Source: Romboutsia sp. CE17
GTDB taxonomy: Bacteria; Bacillota; Clostridia; Peptostreptococcales; Peptostreptococcaceae
Length of the DNA stretch: 64,000 bases
Assembly (NCBI RefSeq): GCF_012317385.1
Contig: NZ_CP051144.1
Coordinates: 1,488,001-1,552,000, forward strand
Direction of reading: 5' to 3'
Shown here one piece after another: positions 8,672 through 17,981 of the stretch. Made by a program: the position numbers and the translations under genes. How positions within the stretch are numbered: position 1 is the stretch's first letter; every line of letters begins with the position of its first letter. The notes beneath the pieces are model-generated. The model was not told where the DNA came from. It worked only from the letters and a program-made list of their open reading frames with translations, and ran no database searches.

Positions 8672-8848
8672 TTAACATGGAGGAAAATGTCTTTTTCTCG
8701 CTAACCTATCTCCAAGAACATCAGCTACTTTTTTATTTGTAGATATCTCATTTGCTATTTCAACTTGACCATCATTTTCTTTTAGAAGTTCTTTTATAAC
8801 TTTATTATTATCTAGTTCTTCTCTTTCTTTTGATTTTTTCTTTTCCAT
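8672..8848 (-). CDS. hypothetical small charged protein, 58 aa
   Basis: Starts MEKKKSKEREELDNNKV and ends RKRHFPPC. It is strongly charged and probably helical over its first 45 residues. AAAGGAAG lies 6 bases before ATG 8848, which is good support for translation. Not recognised. First gene of a two-gene unit with the 55-aa protein. Confidence 0.6.
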   Translation of the reverse strand: MEKKKSKEREELDNNKVIKELLKENDGQVEIANEISTNKKVADVLGDRLARKRHFPPC

Positions 8849-9006
8849 TTATATCTTCCTTTCATTTTTATTTTGCTTATAGAATTAAATTGTCCATATA
8901 AATTAGTTTTACAACTATAAGTTTTTTCTAATTTTTATAATTTATCTTTATTAATCCTATTATTTATTGTTATATTATTTTAGTTATTTTAAACATTATT
9001 AAATAT

Positions 9007-9060
9007 AAAATAAAAAAGAAGATAGATAATATATAAACATACACCTTCCTTTTTTATTTT
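9007..9060 (-). terminator. terminator of the ABC exporter operon
   Basis: An A-rich arm with GAAG and a T-rich arm with CTTCC flank an AT loop, directly after the permease stop. The stem is imperfect (a bulge near the G/C pairs). Confidence 0.5.
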
Positions 9061-9066
9061 TATATT

Positions 9067-10662
9067 TTAAATATTTCTAAATTTTTTTACTCCTTTATTT
9101 TTAATTAAATTCCAAATTATAAAATTAATTATAATGGTTGATATAATAGGTATAATTAAAAATGTATTTAGGTTTATTATATTAAATTTAAAATATACAA
9201 AAGCATATATTCCTATATAAATAATTGCAAATACCATAACTGCTATTATAGAAAAGCTTCTTTTAACTACTGCAACTTCATTTTTCCAGTTAAGATTTGG
9301 ATATAATAAATTTAAAAATAATCCTAATACTGCTACTAATATTGACATAGATGCAATTAATAATGATCCTATTATTATAAATGTAGCTTCGAATTTTAAC
9401 TTCAAACCTATCAATATAAAACATATAATACTTATTGGCATATTAAGAAATAAATTAAGAATTATTTTACTTTTAAATATATCAACTTCATCTATAGGTA
9501 ATGATTTTAGTATCCATAAATTTTTACCTTCTAACGATATAGAACAATAAGTAGTACAACTAATAACTACGCAAAATAATATGATGCCTAGCATTTGAAC
9601 TTTTATAAAAGCAAAATCTAAGTTTAACTCTAATAAAGCTGATATTTTATCTGCTCCAAATATTACTATACCTAGTGAAAATATAATCAAAAGTATCATT
9701 CCCATAGAAGTATTCAAAAAATATATATATGAAGAAAAGTATCTTTTAAACTCTTTTTCTAATAAAGATTGAATCTTGCTTGATATTTTTAATTCTTTTA
9801 ATTCATATTTTTTAGATTTATAACTTTCATTCATTTTAGAATTTATAGATTTATATCGATTAGCAAATATAGTTATAAATCCTATAAATAGCACAAGTGA
9901 AATTCCAACAAAAATTAAAACATCTATTAAATTATTATTTTTTAAACCTTCTATATAATAATATGCTAGAAAATATAATTTTTTTATACCCTCTAATATA
10001 GAACTACTATTTGCTAGTATATTCTTTCCTATTTCCTCTATTTGAGACATTACTATCATATAAATAACTAATAGTGCTATACTTCCTATAATCAATATTG
10101 CATTCTTATACCTTAATTTTGATGATATACCTCCCAATAAAAATGCAATTATAGAAGATATAATAATAGGTATTAAAGGTATACATAAAAACATAACTAC
10201 TAAATTTATAAAATATGCTATACTAACATTCATTTTTATAGCATAAACAATACTAGGAATAAAAATAAATGGTGATGTAAATAAGTAATTTGATAAAAGT
10301 AGCATAACTATCTTGCTTAATAAAATAGCAGATTCCTTTATAGGTAAACTAATCAAACTTTCAAAATCTTTAGCCTCAAATAAATATGAGGAACTCTTAT
10401 ATAAAGTTGTAAATAAACTAAATAACAATGCTCCTACAAATCCAATAACAAGAAGCAAATCCATTTGGTTATATTGAATTAATATTTCACTTATCTCAAA
10501 ACATAATTTAAACATTACATATATAAAATACCCTATAAGGGCTATGCTAGAAAATATAATAGCTAGTATCTTAACTTTTTCTTTATTCTCTAAAGTTTTT
10601 ATTTTATTTAAATTAAACTCATTAATTATATTAATTTTTATTAATAATCCTAAATTACTCAT
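9067..10662 (-). CDS. ABC-2-type exporter permease
   Basis: Membrane protein of 531 aa with two bundles of about six helices, separated by a polar region near residues 285-305 (rich in Lys and Ser). It is the channel partner of the ATPase encoded just upstream. The ATG at 10662 overlaps the ATPase stop by 8 bases and has GGAG 10 bases before it; the in-frame TTG two codons earlier is less likely. Size and layout match ABC-2 permeases of unknown substrate in Clostridia. The substrate (lipid, peptide or drug) cannot be inferred; no bacteriocin or sensor gene lies beside it. Confidence 0.85.
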   Translation of the reverse strand: MSNLGLLIKINIINEFNLNKIKTLENKEKVKILAIIFSSIALIGYFIYVMFKLCFEISEILIQYNQMDLLLVIGFVGALLFSLFTTLYKSSSYLFEAKDFESLISLPIKESAILLSKIVMLLLSNYLFTSPFIFIPSIVYAIKMNVSIAYFINLVVMFLCIPLIPIIISSIIAFLLGGISSKLRYKNAILIIGSIALLVIYMIVMSQIEEIGKNILANSSSILEGIKKLYFLAYYYIEGLKNNNLIDVLIFVGISLVLFIGFITIFANRYKSINSKMNESYKSKKYELKELKISSKIQSLLEKEFKRYFSSYIYFLNTSMGMILLIIFSLGIVIFGADKISALLELNLDFAFIKVQMLGIILFCVVISCTTYCSISLEGKNLWILKSLPIDEVDIFKSKIILNLFLNMPISIICFILIGLKLKFEATFIIIGSLLIASMSILVAVLGLFLNLLYPNLNWKNEVAVVKRSFSIIAVMVFAIIYIGIYAFVYFKFNIINLNTFLIIPIISTIIINFIIWNLIKNKGVKKFRNI

Positions 10663-11368
10663 TCTCAATCAACTCCATAAATAGACTTTCAAGGCTCTTA
10701 TCGCCCTTAACTTCTAGTGTATTACCAGTTTTAATTAATTTACCTCCATTTATTATAGCTATTTTATTACATATTTTTTCTGCAACATCAAGAACATGAG
10801 TAGAGAAAAATATACAACCACCATTGTTGCAAAATTCTTTCATAATCTCCTTTAAAATAAATGTAGCCTTAGGATCAAGTCCTACAAAAGGTTCATCTAA
10901 AATAAGTATTTTCGGACTGTGTATAAGAGCTGATATTATCGCTAGCTTTTGCTTCATCCCATGTGAATATGAAGATATTAAATCGCCTAAACTATCTTTA
11001 ATTTCAAATTTATCTGAATAATAGTAAATTAATTCTTCTCTTTTATTTTTATTTACATTAAATATGTTAGCTATAAAATTTAAATATTGTATTGCTGTTA
11101 AAGATTCATATAAATCAGGATTATCTGGTATATAAGCAATATCTTTTTTACATTCTACTGGATTACTCTTAATACTTTTAGAGTTAATTAAAATTTCTCC
11201 TTCTTCAAAATCATGAATACCAACTATACATTTAATGGTAGTAGTTTTTCCTGCTCCATTATGACCAATAAACCCAAATATATCTCCCTTATTTATTTCA
11301 AAGCTAATATTTTCAATAGCCTTATTATTACCTTTATATGATTTGGACAAATTTTTTACTTTTAACAT
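10655..11368 (-). CDS. ABC transporter ATP-binding protein
   Basis: Cytoplasmic ATPase of 237 aa that drives the neighbouring permease. Walker A is GHNGAGKTT (about residues 35-43). The ABC signature is the variant YSHGMKQK in place of LSGGQ, Walker B is ILILDEP, and the switch His is in FFSTHVLD. These variants are usual in ABC-2 exporters of the CcmA/NatA class. ATG 11368 follows GGAGAGG. First gene of the pair; a likely promoter and a perfect palindrome lie upstream. Confidence 0.93.
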   Translation of the reverse strand: MLKVKNLSKSYKGNNKAIENISFEINKGDIFGFIGHNGAGKTTTIKCIVGIHDFEEGEILINSKSIKSNPVECKKDIAYIPDNPDLYESLTAIQYLNFIANIFNVNKNKREELIYYYSDKFEIKDSLGDLISSYSHGMKQKLAIISALIHSPKILILDEPFVGLDPKATFILKEIMKEFCNNGGCIFFSTHVLDVAEKICNKIAIINGGKLIKTGNTLEVKGDKSLESLFMELIENE

Positions 11369-11407
11369 ACTATCCTCTCCATTCTATATTTTATATCTGT
11401 TATATAT

Positions 11408-11436
11408 AATATAGAACAAATATGTTGGATATTCAA
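11408..11436 (-). promoter_or_regulatory. promoter of the ABC exporter pair
   Basis: Minus strand: TTGAAT (11431-11436), 17-bp spacer, TATATT (11408-11413). It begins 4 bases beyond a perfect 19-bp inverted repeat. Confidence 0.5.
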
Positions 11437-11440
11437 TATT

Positions 11441-11495
11441 TTTTTGAATAAATTTTAGAATATTCATAATGATGTATCTAAAATTTATTCAAAAA
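11441..11495. repeat. perfect 19-bp inverted repeat beside the ABC promoter
   Basis: Arms 11441-11459 and 11477-11495 (TTTTTGAATAAATTTTAGA and its complement) match fully around a 17-base spacer. The ldh terminator lies separately at 11501-11550. On the minus strand As, not Ts, follow the stem, so it is not a terminator for ldh. It touches the -35 region of the exporter promoter, as an operator or activator site would. Confidence 0.55.
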
Positions 11496-11500
11496 TAAAC

Positions 11501-11550
11501 AAAAAGCTAAAAGAATTATTTCATATATCAAATTAATCCTTTTAGCTTTT
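11501..11550 (-). terminator. terminator of ldh
   Basis: Arms AAAAGCTAAAAGAATT and AATCCTTTTAGCTTTT pair with one mismatch, about 26 bases after the ldh stop. A T-rich end on the minus strand follows. Confidence 0.7.
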
Positions 11551-11575
11551 ATATATATTATTAGTTATCGATTAT

Positions 11576-12523
11576 TTACTTTAAATTTAACTTAGCTATA
11601 TTTTCCTTCATTATTTCTATTGAATCATCTAGTTTTTTCTTTTCTGTTGTATCAAGTGCTAAGTGTATAACTTCTCTTACACCATTTTGATTTACTATAC
11701 TTGGTACTGCTATATAAACATCATCGTGTCCATATTCTCCATTTAAATATGAAGATACTGTAAGTATACTATTTTCATTTTCAAGTATAGCCTTAGTTAT
11801 CCTAGTTAAAGCCATACCTATTCCATAGTAAGTAGAATTTTTACATTTTATTATTTCATAAGCTATATTTCTAACTGTATCTTCTATTTTTTCTAATTCT
11901 TCAAATTTTAAATCTGAATTTTTTCTAGAAGCAATTTGATATATTGGTTGAACACCAGATAAAGCATAACTCCATGCCACAAATTGAGAATCTCCATGTT
12001 CTCCCATTACATAGGCATTTATATCCTTAGGATTTACATCTAATTTCTCACCTAAAGTATATCTAAGTCTAGCCGAATCTAAAGTTGTACCAGAACCTAT
12101 TACTTTTGATTTATCAAAACCTGATAGTTTTTGTGCAACATAAGTCATTATATCTACTGGATTTGTAGCTATCAGTAATATTCCATCAAACCCAGACTCT
12201 TTTATTGGATCTATTATAGACTTCATTATCTTACTATTCTTGTGTAATAAATCAAGCCTTGTTTCACCTTCAGCCTGTATTGCTCCAGCTGTTATACATA
12301 TTAAGTAAGCATCTTTGCAATCACTGTAATCTCCTGCATAAATTTTCATCTTTCTTGGTGCAAAACTAAGACCATGATTTAAGTCTATAGCTTCTCCTCT
12401 TGCACGCTCTTTATTTATATCAATTAAAACTAATTCTTCACAAGCACCTTGGTTTAACATAGAGTATGCATAACTCATTCCAACCATACCTGTACCCACT
12501 ATTACTACCTTATTTTTCTTCAT
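11576..12523 (-). CDS. ldh: L-lactate dehydrogenase
   Basis: Cytoplasmic enzyme of 315 aa that reduces pyruvate to L-lactate with NADH in fermentation. The Rossmann motif GTGMVGMSYA is near residues 10-19. The substrate loop has Q83 and GETRLDLL; Gln rather than Arg at this position is the lactate rather than malate dehydrogenase choice. Catalytic His176 is in GEHGDS. Length is standard. ATG 12523 follows GGAGG. It is a single gene ended by the hairpin at 11501-11550; no Rex-type site was recognised upstream. Confidence 0.95.
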   Translation of the reverse strand: MKKNKVVIVGTGMVGMSYAYSMLNQGACEELVLIDINKERARGEAIDLNHGLSFAPRKMKIYAGDYSDCKDAYLICITAGAIQAEGETRLDLLHKNSKIMKSIIDPIKESGFDGILLIATNPVDIMTYVAQKLSGFDKSKVIGSGTTLDSARLRYTLGEKLDVNPKDINAYVMGEHGDSQFVAWSYALSGVQPIYQIASRKNSDLKFEELEKIEDTVRNIAYEIIKCKNSTYYGIGMALTRITKAILENENSILTVSSYLNGEYGHDDVYIAVPSIVNQNGVREVIHLALDTTEKKKLDDSIEIMKENIAKLNLK

Positions 12524-12813
12524 ACATTCAAACCTCCATTAACTAATTATACTGTTATACTTAATTCCCAAAATAATCTATTTTAAAACTACCTATTATT
12601 ATGTATTATACGAATTATTTATTTTTTAATTCTTCTCATATAATAGTTTTACTATAATTTGTATTTTTTTACAATATATCAGTTTATTGATTATAAACCT
12701 TGAATTCATTTTATTAAATTTATTCATTATATCTTATTTAAGGTATAAATTTTTTTATATTAAGTGTATAATAAAATATACTAATTAGATATTATAAATA
12801 AAAGGAGTTTTAT
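12524..12813. other. divergent intergenic region between ldh and a helicase gene
   Basis: About 290 AT-rich bases holding the leaders of two diverging genes. Several TATAAT-like boxes occur, but no -35/-10 pair stands out. No RNA gene, riboswitch or small gene with a ribosome site was seen. Confidence 0.5.
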
Positions 12814-13962
12814 ATGAAGACATTTGAAGGATTAAAGTTAAATAGTAATTTAATAAATGGACTTAAAAAGCAAGAAATAACTTCTCCTACTGAAGTACAA
12901 GCTCTTGTTTTTGAAAATATATTAAATAATAAAGATATACTTGCAAATTCTCAAACAGGAAGTGGTAAAACATTAGCCTATTTACTTCCTATGTTTGAAA
13001 AAGTAGATACAAGTAAAAGAGAAACACAGGTATTAGTTCTTGCCCCTACTCATGAACTAGTTGTTCAAATACATAATCAAATAGAGTTATTATCTAAAAA
13101 CTCTGGTATAGAAGTTACTTCTTTACCTATATTTGGTGAAGTAAACATACAAAAACAAATAAAAAATATAAAAAATATAAAACCACATATAGCTGTAGGT
13201 TCTTGTGGTAGAGTTCTTGATTTAATGAAACAAAAAAAGTTAAAAGCTCATACTATAAAAACTATAGTTTTAGATGAGGTCGACAGCTTATTAAGCGGAA
13301 GTAACATCTCTCATGTAAAAGAGATAATTAAATGTACACTAAGAGATAGACAGTTGTTAGGATTTTCTGCATCTCTAAATGATGAAACTATTGAGTTATG
13401 CAAGGAAATGATGAAAGAACCAATAATAATAAATGCTACTAAAGAAGTTACTATAAATCCTAAAATAAAACATTTATACTTATTAGGTGAAAGAAGAGAG
13501 AAATTTGATTTACTTAGAAAAGCTCTAGCTGCTACTAATCCAAAGAGATCTATAGTTTTTGTTAACAACGAAAAAAGTATAGAGGTTATAGCATCTAAGT
13601 TAAATTATCATGGTTATAAAGCTGTAGGTATATTTGGAGATATGTCTAAAGAAGATAGAAAAAATGCTATTAACGCATTTAGACTAGGAAAAGCTACTGT
13701 ACTAGTTTCATCTGACTTATCTGCTAGAGGGCTAGATGTAGTTGATACAAGCCATGTATTCAACCTAGACTTCCCAGGTAGTAAAAATGAATACATTCAT
13801 AGAGCTGGTAGAACTGCTAGAGGTAATAGAAATGGAAATGCTATCTCTATAGTTACTAAATCTGAGCTTGCTAATATAAAAAGATACAAAAGAGAGTTTA
13901 ACATAGATATCAAGCCAAAAGTAATAAAATACGGAAAATTCTTCGATTGTAGAAGTAAATAA
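12814..13962 (+). CDS. DEAD-box-type ATP-dependent RNA helicase
   Basis: An RNA helicase core of 382 aa with no C-terminal extension. Motif I is NSQTGSGKT (residues 45-53), motif Ia is APTHELVVQ, and motif II is DEVD in place of DEAD. Motif III is SAS rather than SAT, and motif VI is HRAGRTAR. It probably remodels ribosomal or messenger RNA. The DEVD and SAS variants mark it as a divergent member, unlike CshA/DbpA, which also carry C-terminal RNA-binding tails. AAAGGAG lies 6 bases before the ATG. It is transcribed alone and ended by the hairpin at 13980-14018. Confidence 0.9.
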   Translation: MKTFEGLKLNSNLINGLKKQEITSPTEVQALVFENILNNKDILANSQTGSGKTLAYLLPMFEKVDTSKRETQVLVLAPTHELVVQIHNQIELLSKNSGIEVTSLPIFGEVNIQKQIKNIKNIKPHIAVGSCGRVLDLMKQKKLKAHTIKTIVLDEVDSLLSGSNISHVKEIIKCTLRDRQLLGFSASLNDETIELCKEMMKEPIIINATKEVTINPKIKHLYLLGERREKFDLLRKALAATNPKRSIVFVNNEKSIEVIASKLNYHGYKAVGIFGDMSKEDRKNAINAFRLGKATVLVSSDLSARGLDVVDTSHVFNLDFPGSKNEYIHRAGRTARGNRNGNAISIVTKSELANIKRYKREFNIDIKPKVIKYGKFFDCRSK

Positions 13963-13979
13963 AATTTTGACGCTAAGTT

Positions 13980-14018
13980 AACAAAAAATCCAGCAAATTA
14001 TTTGTTGGATTTTTTGTT
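13980..14018 (+). terminator. terminator of the DEAD-box helicase gene
   Basis: Arms 13980-13997 and 14001-14018 pair over 18 bp with one mismatch and end in TTTTTTGTT, 17 bases after the stop. Confidence 0.8.
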
Positions 14019-14147
14019 ATTAACATATTATGATTAAATTTATTTTCAACCTACATTGTATACATTCTATAAATTTCTGTTTTATGGTTCCCTTTTCTGT
14101 ACTTGTCAAATATTATATATTATCTAAATATTTTTTGGAGGTATATC

Positions 14148-15377
14148 ATGGATTTAATTGACATTATAGTATCAAATCGACTTGGGGGTAAAAATTTTTT
14201 TAATGAAAATAGAATGTTTAAATTTGAAAGACTTAAAAAAATGAGAGATGAGTTAAAGCTTAAATATCCAAATATCAAAATAATCGATATGGGTGTAGGA
14301 GAACCAGATAAAAAAGCTAACGAATCAATTATAGATGTGTTAAACTTAGAAGCAAAAAAAGAAGAAAATAGATTTTATGCAGACAATGGTATCTTAGAAT
14401 TTAAAGTTGCAGCATGTTCATATTTAAAAGAGATTTATAATTTAGATAATATAAAACCTAATAATATTGTTCATGGTATAGGATCAAAATCTATATTATC
14501 TATGATTCCAACTTGTTTTATAAATCCCGGAGATGTAACTTTAATGACTGTACCTGGATATCCTATTATGGCAAATCATACTAGATTTTTAGGTGGTGAT
14601 GTGTTTAACCTTAAATTGTGTGATGAAAATAACTTCTATCCTGATTTTAGTGAAATACCATCTGATATTTTAAAAAAGGCCAAGTTATTATATTTAAACT
14701 ATCCTAATAATCCTACAGGACAGGTAGCTACTATAGAATTTTATGAAAAAGTAATAGATTTTGCTAGAAAAAATAATATCCTTATTGTTTCTGATGCTGC
14801 TTATGGTCCATTAGTATACGATGGTTATAAGCCATTAAGTATATTTACTGTTGATAAAAATATGGAATATTCAGTTGAGTTACATTCTTTATCTAAAGCC
14901 TTTAATATGACCGGATGGAGACTGGCATTCTTATTAGGTTCAGAAAAATCTATACAGCTATTTTCAACAGTAAAAAGCTATTATGATTCTGGACAATTTA
15001 GAGCAATTCAAAAAGCTGGTATATATGCTTTAAGCCATAAAGAATTGATAGAAGATAACATACAACGTTATGATAGAAGATTTGAATTATTAGTTGAAGC
15101 CTTAAAAGAAATTGGTTTTGATGTAAAAAAACCAAAAGGTGGCTTTTATTGTTATGCTCCTATTCCAAAAGGTACTAAAAATGGAGTTGTATTTAATAAT
15201 GCAGAGGAAGCAAGTTTTTATATTTTAGACAAAGCCTTAATATCAACTGTACCTTGGGATGATTCTGGAGGATTTCTAAGATTTTCAGTTACATTTGAAG
15301 CTAATACAATAGAAGAAGAAATAGATGTAATAAATGAATTAAAAATAAGACTTAAAAACCTAAAGTTAGTATTTTAA
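14148..15377 (+). CDS. dapL: class I/II aminotransferase, LL-diaminopimelate aminotransferase-like
   Basis: PLP enzyme of 409 aa. The N-terminus (NRLGGKNFF, then MGVGEPDKKA) and overall length resemble DapL, which makes LL-diaminopimelate from tetrahydrodipicolinate in one step for lysine and cell-wall synthesis. Fold-type I motifs: NYPNNPTG contacts the cofactor, SDAAYGPLVYDG carries the Asp, and the Schiff-base Lys is in HSLSKAFNMTGWR. The Arg for the substrate carboxylate is in GGFLRFSVTF. ATG 14148 is chosen because TTGGAGG precedes it by 6 bases. Other class I transaminases (aspartate or aromatic) are possible. No lysine riboswitch or T-box was seen upstream. Confidence 0.72.
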   Translation: MDLIDIIVSNRLGGKNFFNENRMFKFERLKKMRDELKLKYPNIKIIDMGVGEPDKKANESIIDVLNLEAKKEENRFYADNGILEFKVAACSYLKEIYNLDNIKPNNIVHGIGSKSILSMIPTCFINPGDVTLMTVPGYPIMANHTRFLGGDVFNLKLCDENNFYPDFSEIPSDILKKAKLLYLNYPNNPTGQVATIEFYEKVIDFARKNNILIVSDAAYGPLVYDGYKPLSIFTVDKNMEYSVELHSLSKAFNMTGWRLAFLLGSEKSIQLFSTVKSYYDSGQFRAIQKAGIYALSHKELIEDNIQRYDRRFELLVEALKEIGFDVKKPKGGFYCYAPIPKGTKNGVVFNNAEEASFYILDKALISTVPWDDSGGFLRFSVTFEANTIEEEIDVINELKIRLKNLKLVF

Positions 15378-15395
15378 TTCTTATTTTTTTAATGT

Positions 15396-15430
15396 AAAAG
15401 CCTATATCTAAAATATAGATATAGGCTTTT
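15396..15430. terminator. bidirectional terminator between convergent genes
   Basis: A perfect 15-bp stem (AAAAGCCTATATCTA and complement, 15396-15410 with 15416-15430) with a 5-base loop serves the aminotransferase gene, and possibly map from the other side. Confidence 0.8.
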
Positions 15431-15469
15431 AATGTTATTTATGTAAATTTTTTATTTATATTTATTATC

Positions 15470-16339
15470 TTAATAAGCTAATATTTCTATCCCATCTTCA
15501 GTTACTAAAATCATATTTTCCCACTGTGCTGATAAAGATCCATCTTCTGTATGAGCAGTCCATCCATTATCTACATCTATATAAATATCTGCATTTCCTT
15601 CATTTATCATAGGTTCTATAGTGAATATCATACCAGGAACTAATACCATTCCCTCTCCTGCTCTTCCATAGTGAAATACAAAAGGTTCTTCATGGAAATC
15701 AAGACCTATACCATGTCCACCAAATTCTTCAACTACAGTATATCCATTAGCATTAGCATGTTTTTCTATAGCTTCACCTATATCACCTAAGTGTCCCCAA
15801 GGTTTTACTGCTTCTATTCCTTTTAATAAACATTCTTTAGTTACTTCTACTAGTTTTTTAGCATTTTCACTTACTTCACCTATTAAGAACATTCTAGAAG
15901 CATCTGAATAATATCCATTATATATTGTCGAAACATCTATATTTACAATATCTCCATTTTTTAAAACTATATCTTCACTTGGTATACCATGACATACTTC
16001 ATCATTTATTGAAGTACATACACTTTTAGGAAATCCACAAAAATCTAATGGCGCAGGTATAGCTCCTTGAGATATTGTAAAATCATGAACCATTTTATTT
16101 ATATCTTCAGTAGTCATACCTTCTTTAATATTTTCAGATACCAAGTCTAATATTGCATTATTTATCTTAGCACTTTCTTTTATTTTTTCTATTTGTTCTT
16201 TATTTTTTATTATATTTCTAGAAGGAACTGTATGTCCTTGTCTCTTTAATTCTTCTAATCTTTCATCAAATTCCATATGGCATTTTTTATATTTTTTTTT
16301 GCTACCACACCAACAATCATCATTTCTACCTATATTCAT
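15470..16339 (-). CDS. map: methionine aminopeptidase type I with N-terminal SEC-C zinc motif
   Basis: Removes the initiator Met from new proteins; 289 aa. Residues 1-22 form a SEC-C zinc motif (C9, C11, C20, H21), an extension found in some bacterial Map paralogues and thought to aid ribosome binding. The pita-bread domain keeps the metal ligands: Asp in NIDVSTIYNGYYSDASRMF (two Asp), His in FGGHGIGLDFHEEP, Glu in TIEPMI, and the last Glu near the C-terminus. ATG 16339 follows GGGAGAG. It stands alone on the minus strand. Clostridia often have a second, short Map in the ribosomal operon; none is in this window. Confidence 0.95.
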   Translation of the reverse strand: MNIGRNDDCWCGSKKKYKKCHMEFDERLEELKRQGHTVPSRNIIKNKEQIEKIKESAKINNAILDLVSENIKEGMTTEDINKMVHDFTISQGAIPAPLDFCGFPKSVCTSINDEVCHGIPSEDIVLKNGDIVNIDVSTIYNGYYSDASRMFLIGEVSENAKKLVEVTKECLLKGIEAVKPWGHLGDIGEAIEKHANANGYTVVEEFGGHGIGLDFHEEPFVFHYGRAGEGMVLVPGMIFTIEPMINEGNADIYIDVDNGWTAHTEDGSLSAQWENMILVTEDGIEILAY

Positions 16340-16430
16340 TGTTTCTCTCCCTTCATATTAGAATATAATTTAATCTTATACCTAAAAATTACTTTCATCA
16401 AGTAATGTAATTTTATTTCTATTTAAATAA

Positions 16431-16486
16431 GGGCAGACCTCGATAATTAACCTAAAATTTGATATAGGTTTATTTTGAGGATGCCC
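16431..16486 (-). terminator. composite hairpin terminator of the U32 gene
   Basis: Three nested stems (GGGCA/TGCCC, CCTC/GAGG, AACCTA/TAGGTT) separated by internal loops lie just after the U32 stop. A T-rich stretch follows on the minus strand. Confidence 0.6.
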
Positions 16487-16503
16487 TAAATTTTATAATT
16501 TAA

Positions 16504-17742
16504 TTATATATTTATTTTAGCTATTGGCTTTCTTAACATATAATCTTTATCTACATCTATATCTAATTTCATTTTTACTGTTTGTCTTGCATGAGGAGCT
16601 GATTCTATAGGTTCTCCATCTTCATTGTACATTTCTAATATAGTTGCATTCATTGTTTCTTTAAATGGTCCTATTACCTCTATCTTATCTCCAACATACA
16701 TTTTATTTCTTTGCTCAACAATTACAAGCCCAGTTTCATTTTCATGTCCTTTAACTAATCCTATAAAATCATAATTTCTTATATATGAAGCTGACTCATA
16801 GTTATGTGAATTAGAGTCTGGTCTATCAAAGAAGAATCCTGTACTATAGTCTCTATGACTTCCTTTTTTAAGTTCTTCTAGCCACATTGGATTAAACTTC
16901 CAATTTTCTGGATCTTTATAGTATTCATCAAGTGCCATTCTATAAGCTCTTACTGTTGTTGCTACATAGTATGCAGTCTTCATTCTACCTTCTATTTTTA
17001 AACTTGTTATACCGCTATCAAATATTTGTGGTATATATTCTATCATACATAAATCTTTTGAGTTAAAGAAGAATTCTGGGTCTATTCCTTCTATTACTGG
17101 TTCATATTCTCCTGGACCTACTTCTTCAACTAGTGTATATTTCCATCTACATGATTGAGCACAAGAACCCTTATTCGCATCTCTTCCTGTAGTATGATTA
17201 CTAATTACACATTTTCCAGAGTAAGACATACACATTGCTCCGTGAACAAATGTTTCTATATCCATATCTGCTGGTGTATTTTCTCTTATCTCTTTTATTT
17301 CTTCAAAAGATAGTTCTCTCGCTGTGACTATTCTTTTTGCTCCTTGATTATACCAAAAAGCTGCTGAAGCCGCATTTGTTGTACTTGCTTGAGTACTTAT
17401 GTGTATTTCCATATTTGGTATCGTCTTTTTAACTATAGAAAATACGCCTGGATCACTTACTATAACTGCATCCACTCCGATTTCTTGTAATTCTAGTAAG
17501 TAATCTTCTAGTTGCAGTAAATCATCATTTCTTGGGATAATATTAATTGTAACGAAAACTTGTTTTCCTCTTTCATGAGCAAAGTTTACCCCTTCTATCA
17601 TGTCTTCTTTGCTAAAGTTTTTTGCAGCGGATCTCATACCGAAAATTTCTCCACCTATATATACTGCATCTGCTCCATAAGTAAATGCTATTTTTAATCT
17701 TTCTAAGTCACCTGCAGGTGCTAATAATTCTACCTTTCTCAT
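16504..17742 (-). CDS. trhP: peptidase U32 family protein, probable tRNA uridine 5-hydroxylation enzyme
   Basis: Of 412 aa, matching the longer U32 proteins (B. subtilis YrrO/TrhP2, E. coli TrhP). These are now known to be needed for 5-hydroxyuridine formation at the tRNA wobble position rather than proteolysis. The U32 signature ETFVHGAMCMSYSGKC is present and supplies two Cys; two more follow in GSCAQSC, giving the four-Cys cluster expected for an Fe-S enzyme. The N-terminus ELLAPAGDLERLK starts a TIM-barrel domain. The family C-terminal domain follows after residue 330. ATG 17742 has AAAGGAGATACA in front. The partner (short YrrN type) is not in the window. Confidence 0.85.
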   Translation of the reverse strand: MRKVELLAPAGDLERLKIAFTYGADAVYIGGEIFGMRSAAKNFSKEDMIEGVNFAHERGKQVFVTINIIPRNDDLLQLEDYLLELQEIGVDAVIVSDPGVFSIVKKTIPNMEIHISTQASTTNAASAAFWYNQGAKRIVTARELSFEEIKEIRENTPADMDIETFVHGAMCMSYSGKCVISNHTTGRDANKGSCAQSCRWKYTLVEEVGPGEYEPVIEGIDPEFFFNSKDLCMIEYIPQIFDSGITSLKIEGRMKTAYYVATTVRAYRMALDEYYKDPENWKFNPMWLEELKKGSHRDYSTGFFFDRPDSNSHNYESASYIRNYDFIGLVKGHENETGLVIVEQRNKMYVGDKIEVIGPFKETMNATILEMYNEDGEPIESAPHARQTVKMKLDIDVDKDYMLRKPIAKINI

Positions 17743-17949
17743 TGTATCTCCTTTATATATTAAAGCTTTAGTGTTTTTATTTAAAATTTATTCATTTTAT
17801 TAATTTACCCAAATTATATTTAGTAAAACTCTTATAATATATATATCCTATTTATCTATATTTTATATAAGATTATATTTTATTTTACTTAAACTATTTT
17901 AATCCAATCAACATAATTAATCAAATTTATTTTTCTTTATGTAAATTTA

Positions 17950-17977
17950 ATGGGTCTATCTTTTAAGATAGACCCAT
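17950..17977 (-). terminator. hairpin after the 78-aa protein gene
   Basis: A perfect 13-bp stem (ATGGGTCTATCTT and complement) with a 2-base loop directly follows the stop at 17982. The following T-run is weak, so termination strength is uncertain. Confidence 0.6.
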
Positions 17978-17981
17978 GGTT

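Noticed and set aside
16504-17742. Collagenase-type protease (old U32 label)
   Set aside because: The four-Cys cluster and length fit the tRNA-hydroxylation TrhP class; no protease active site is recognised.
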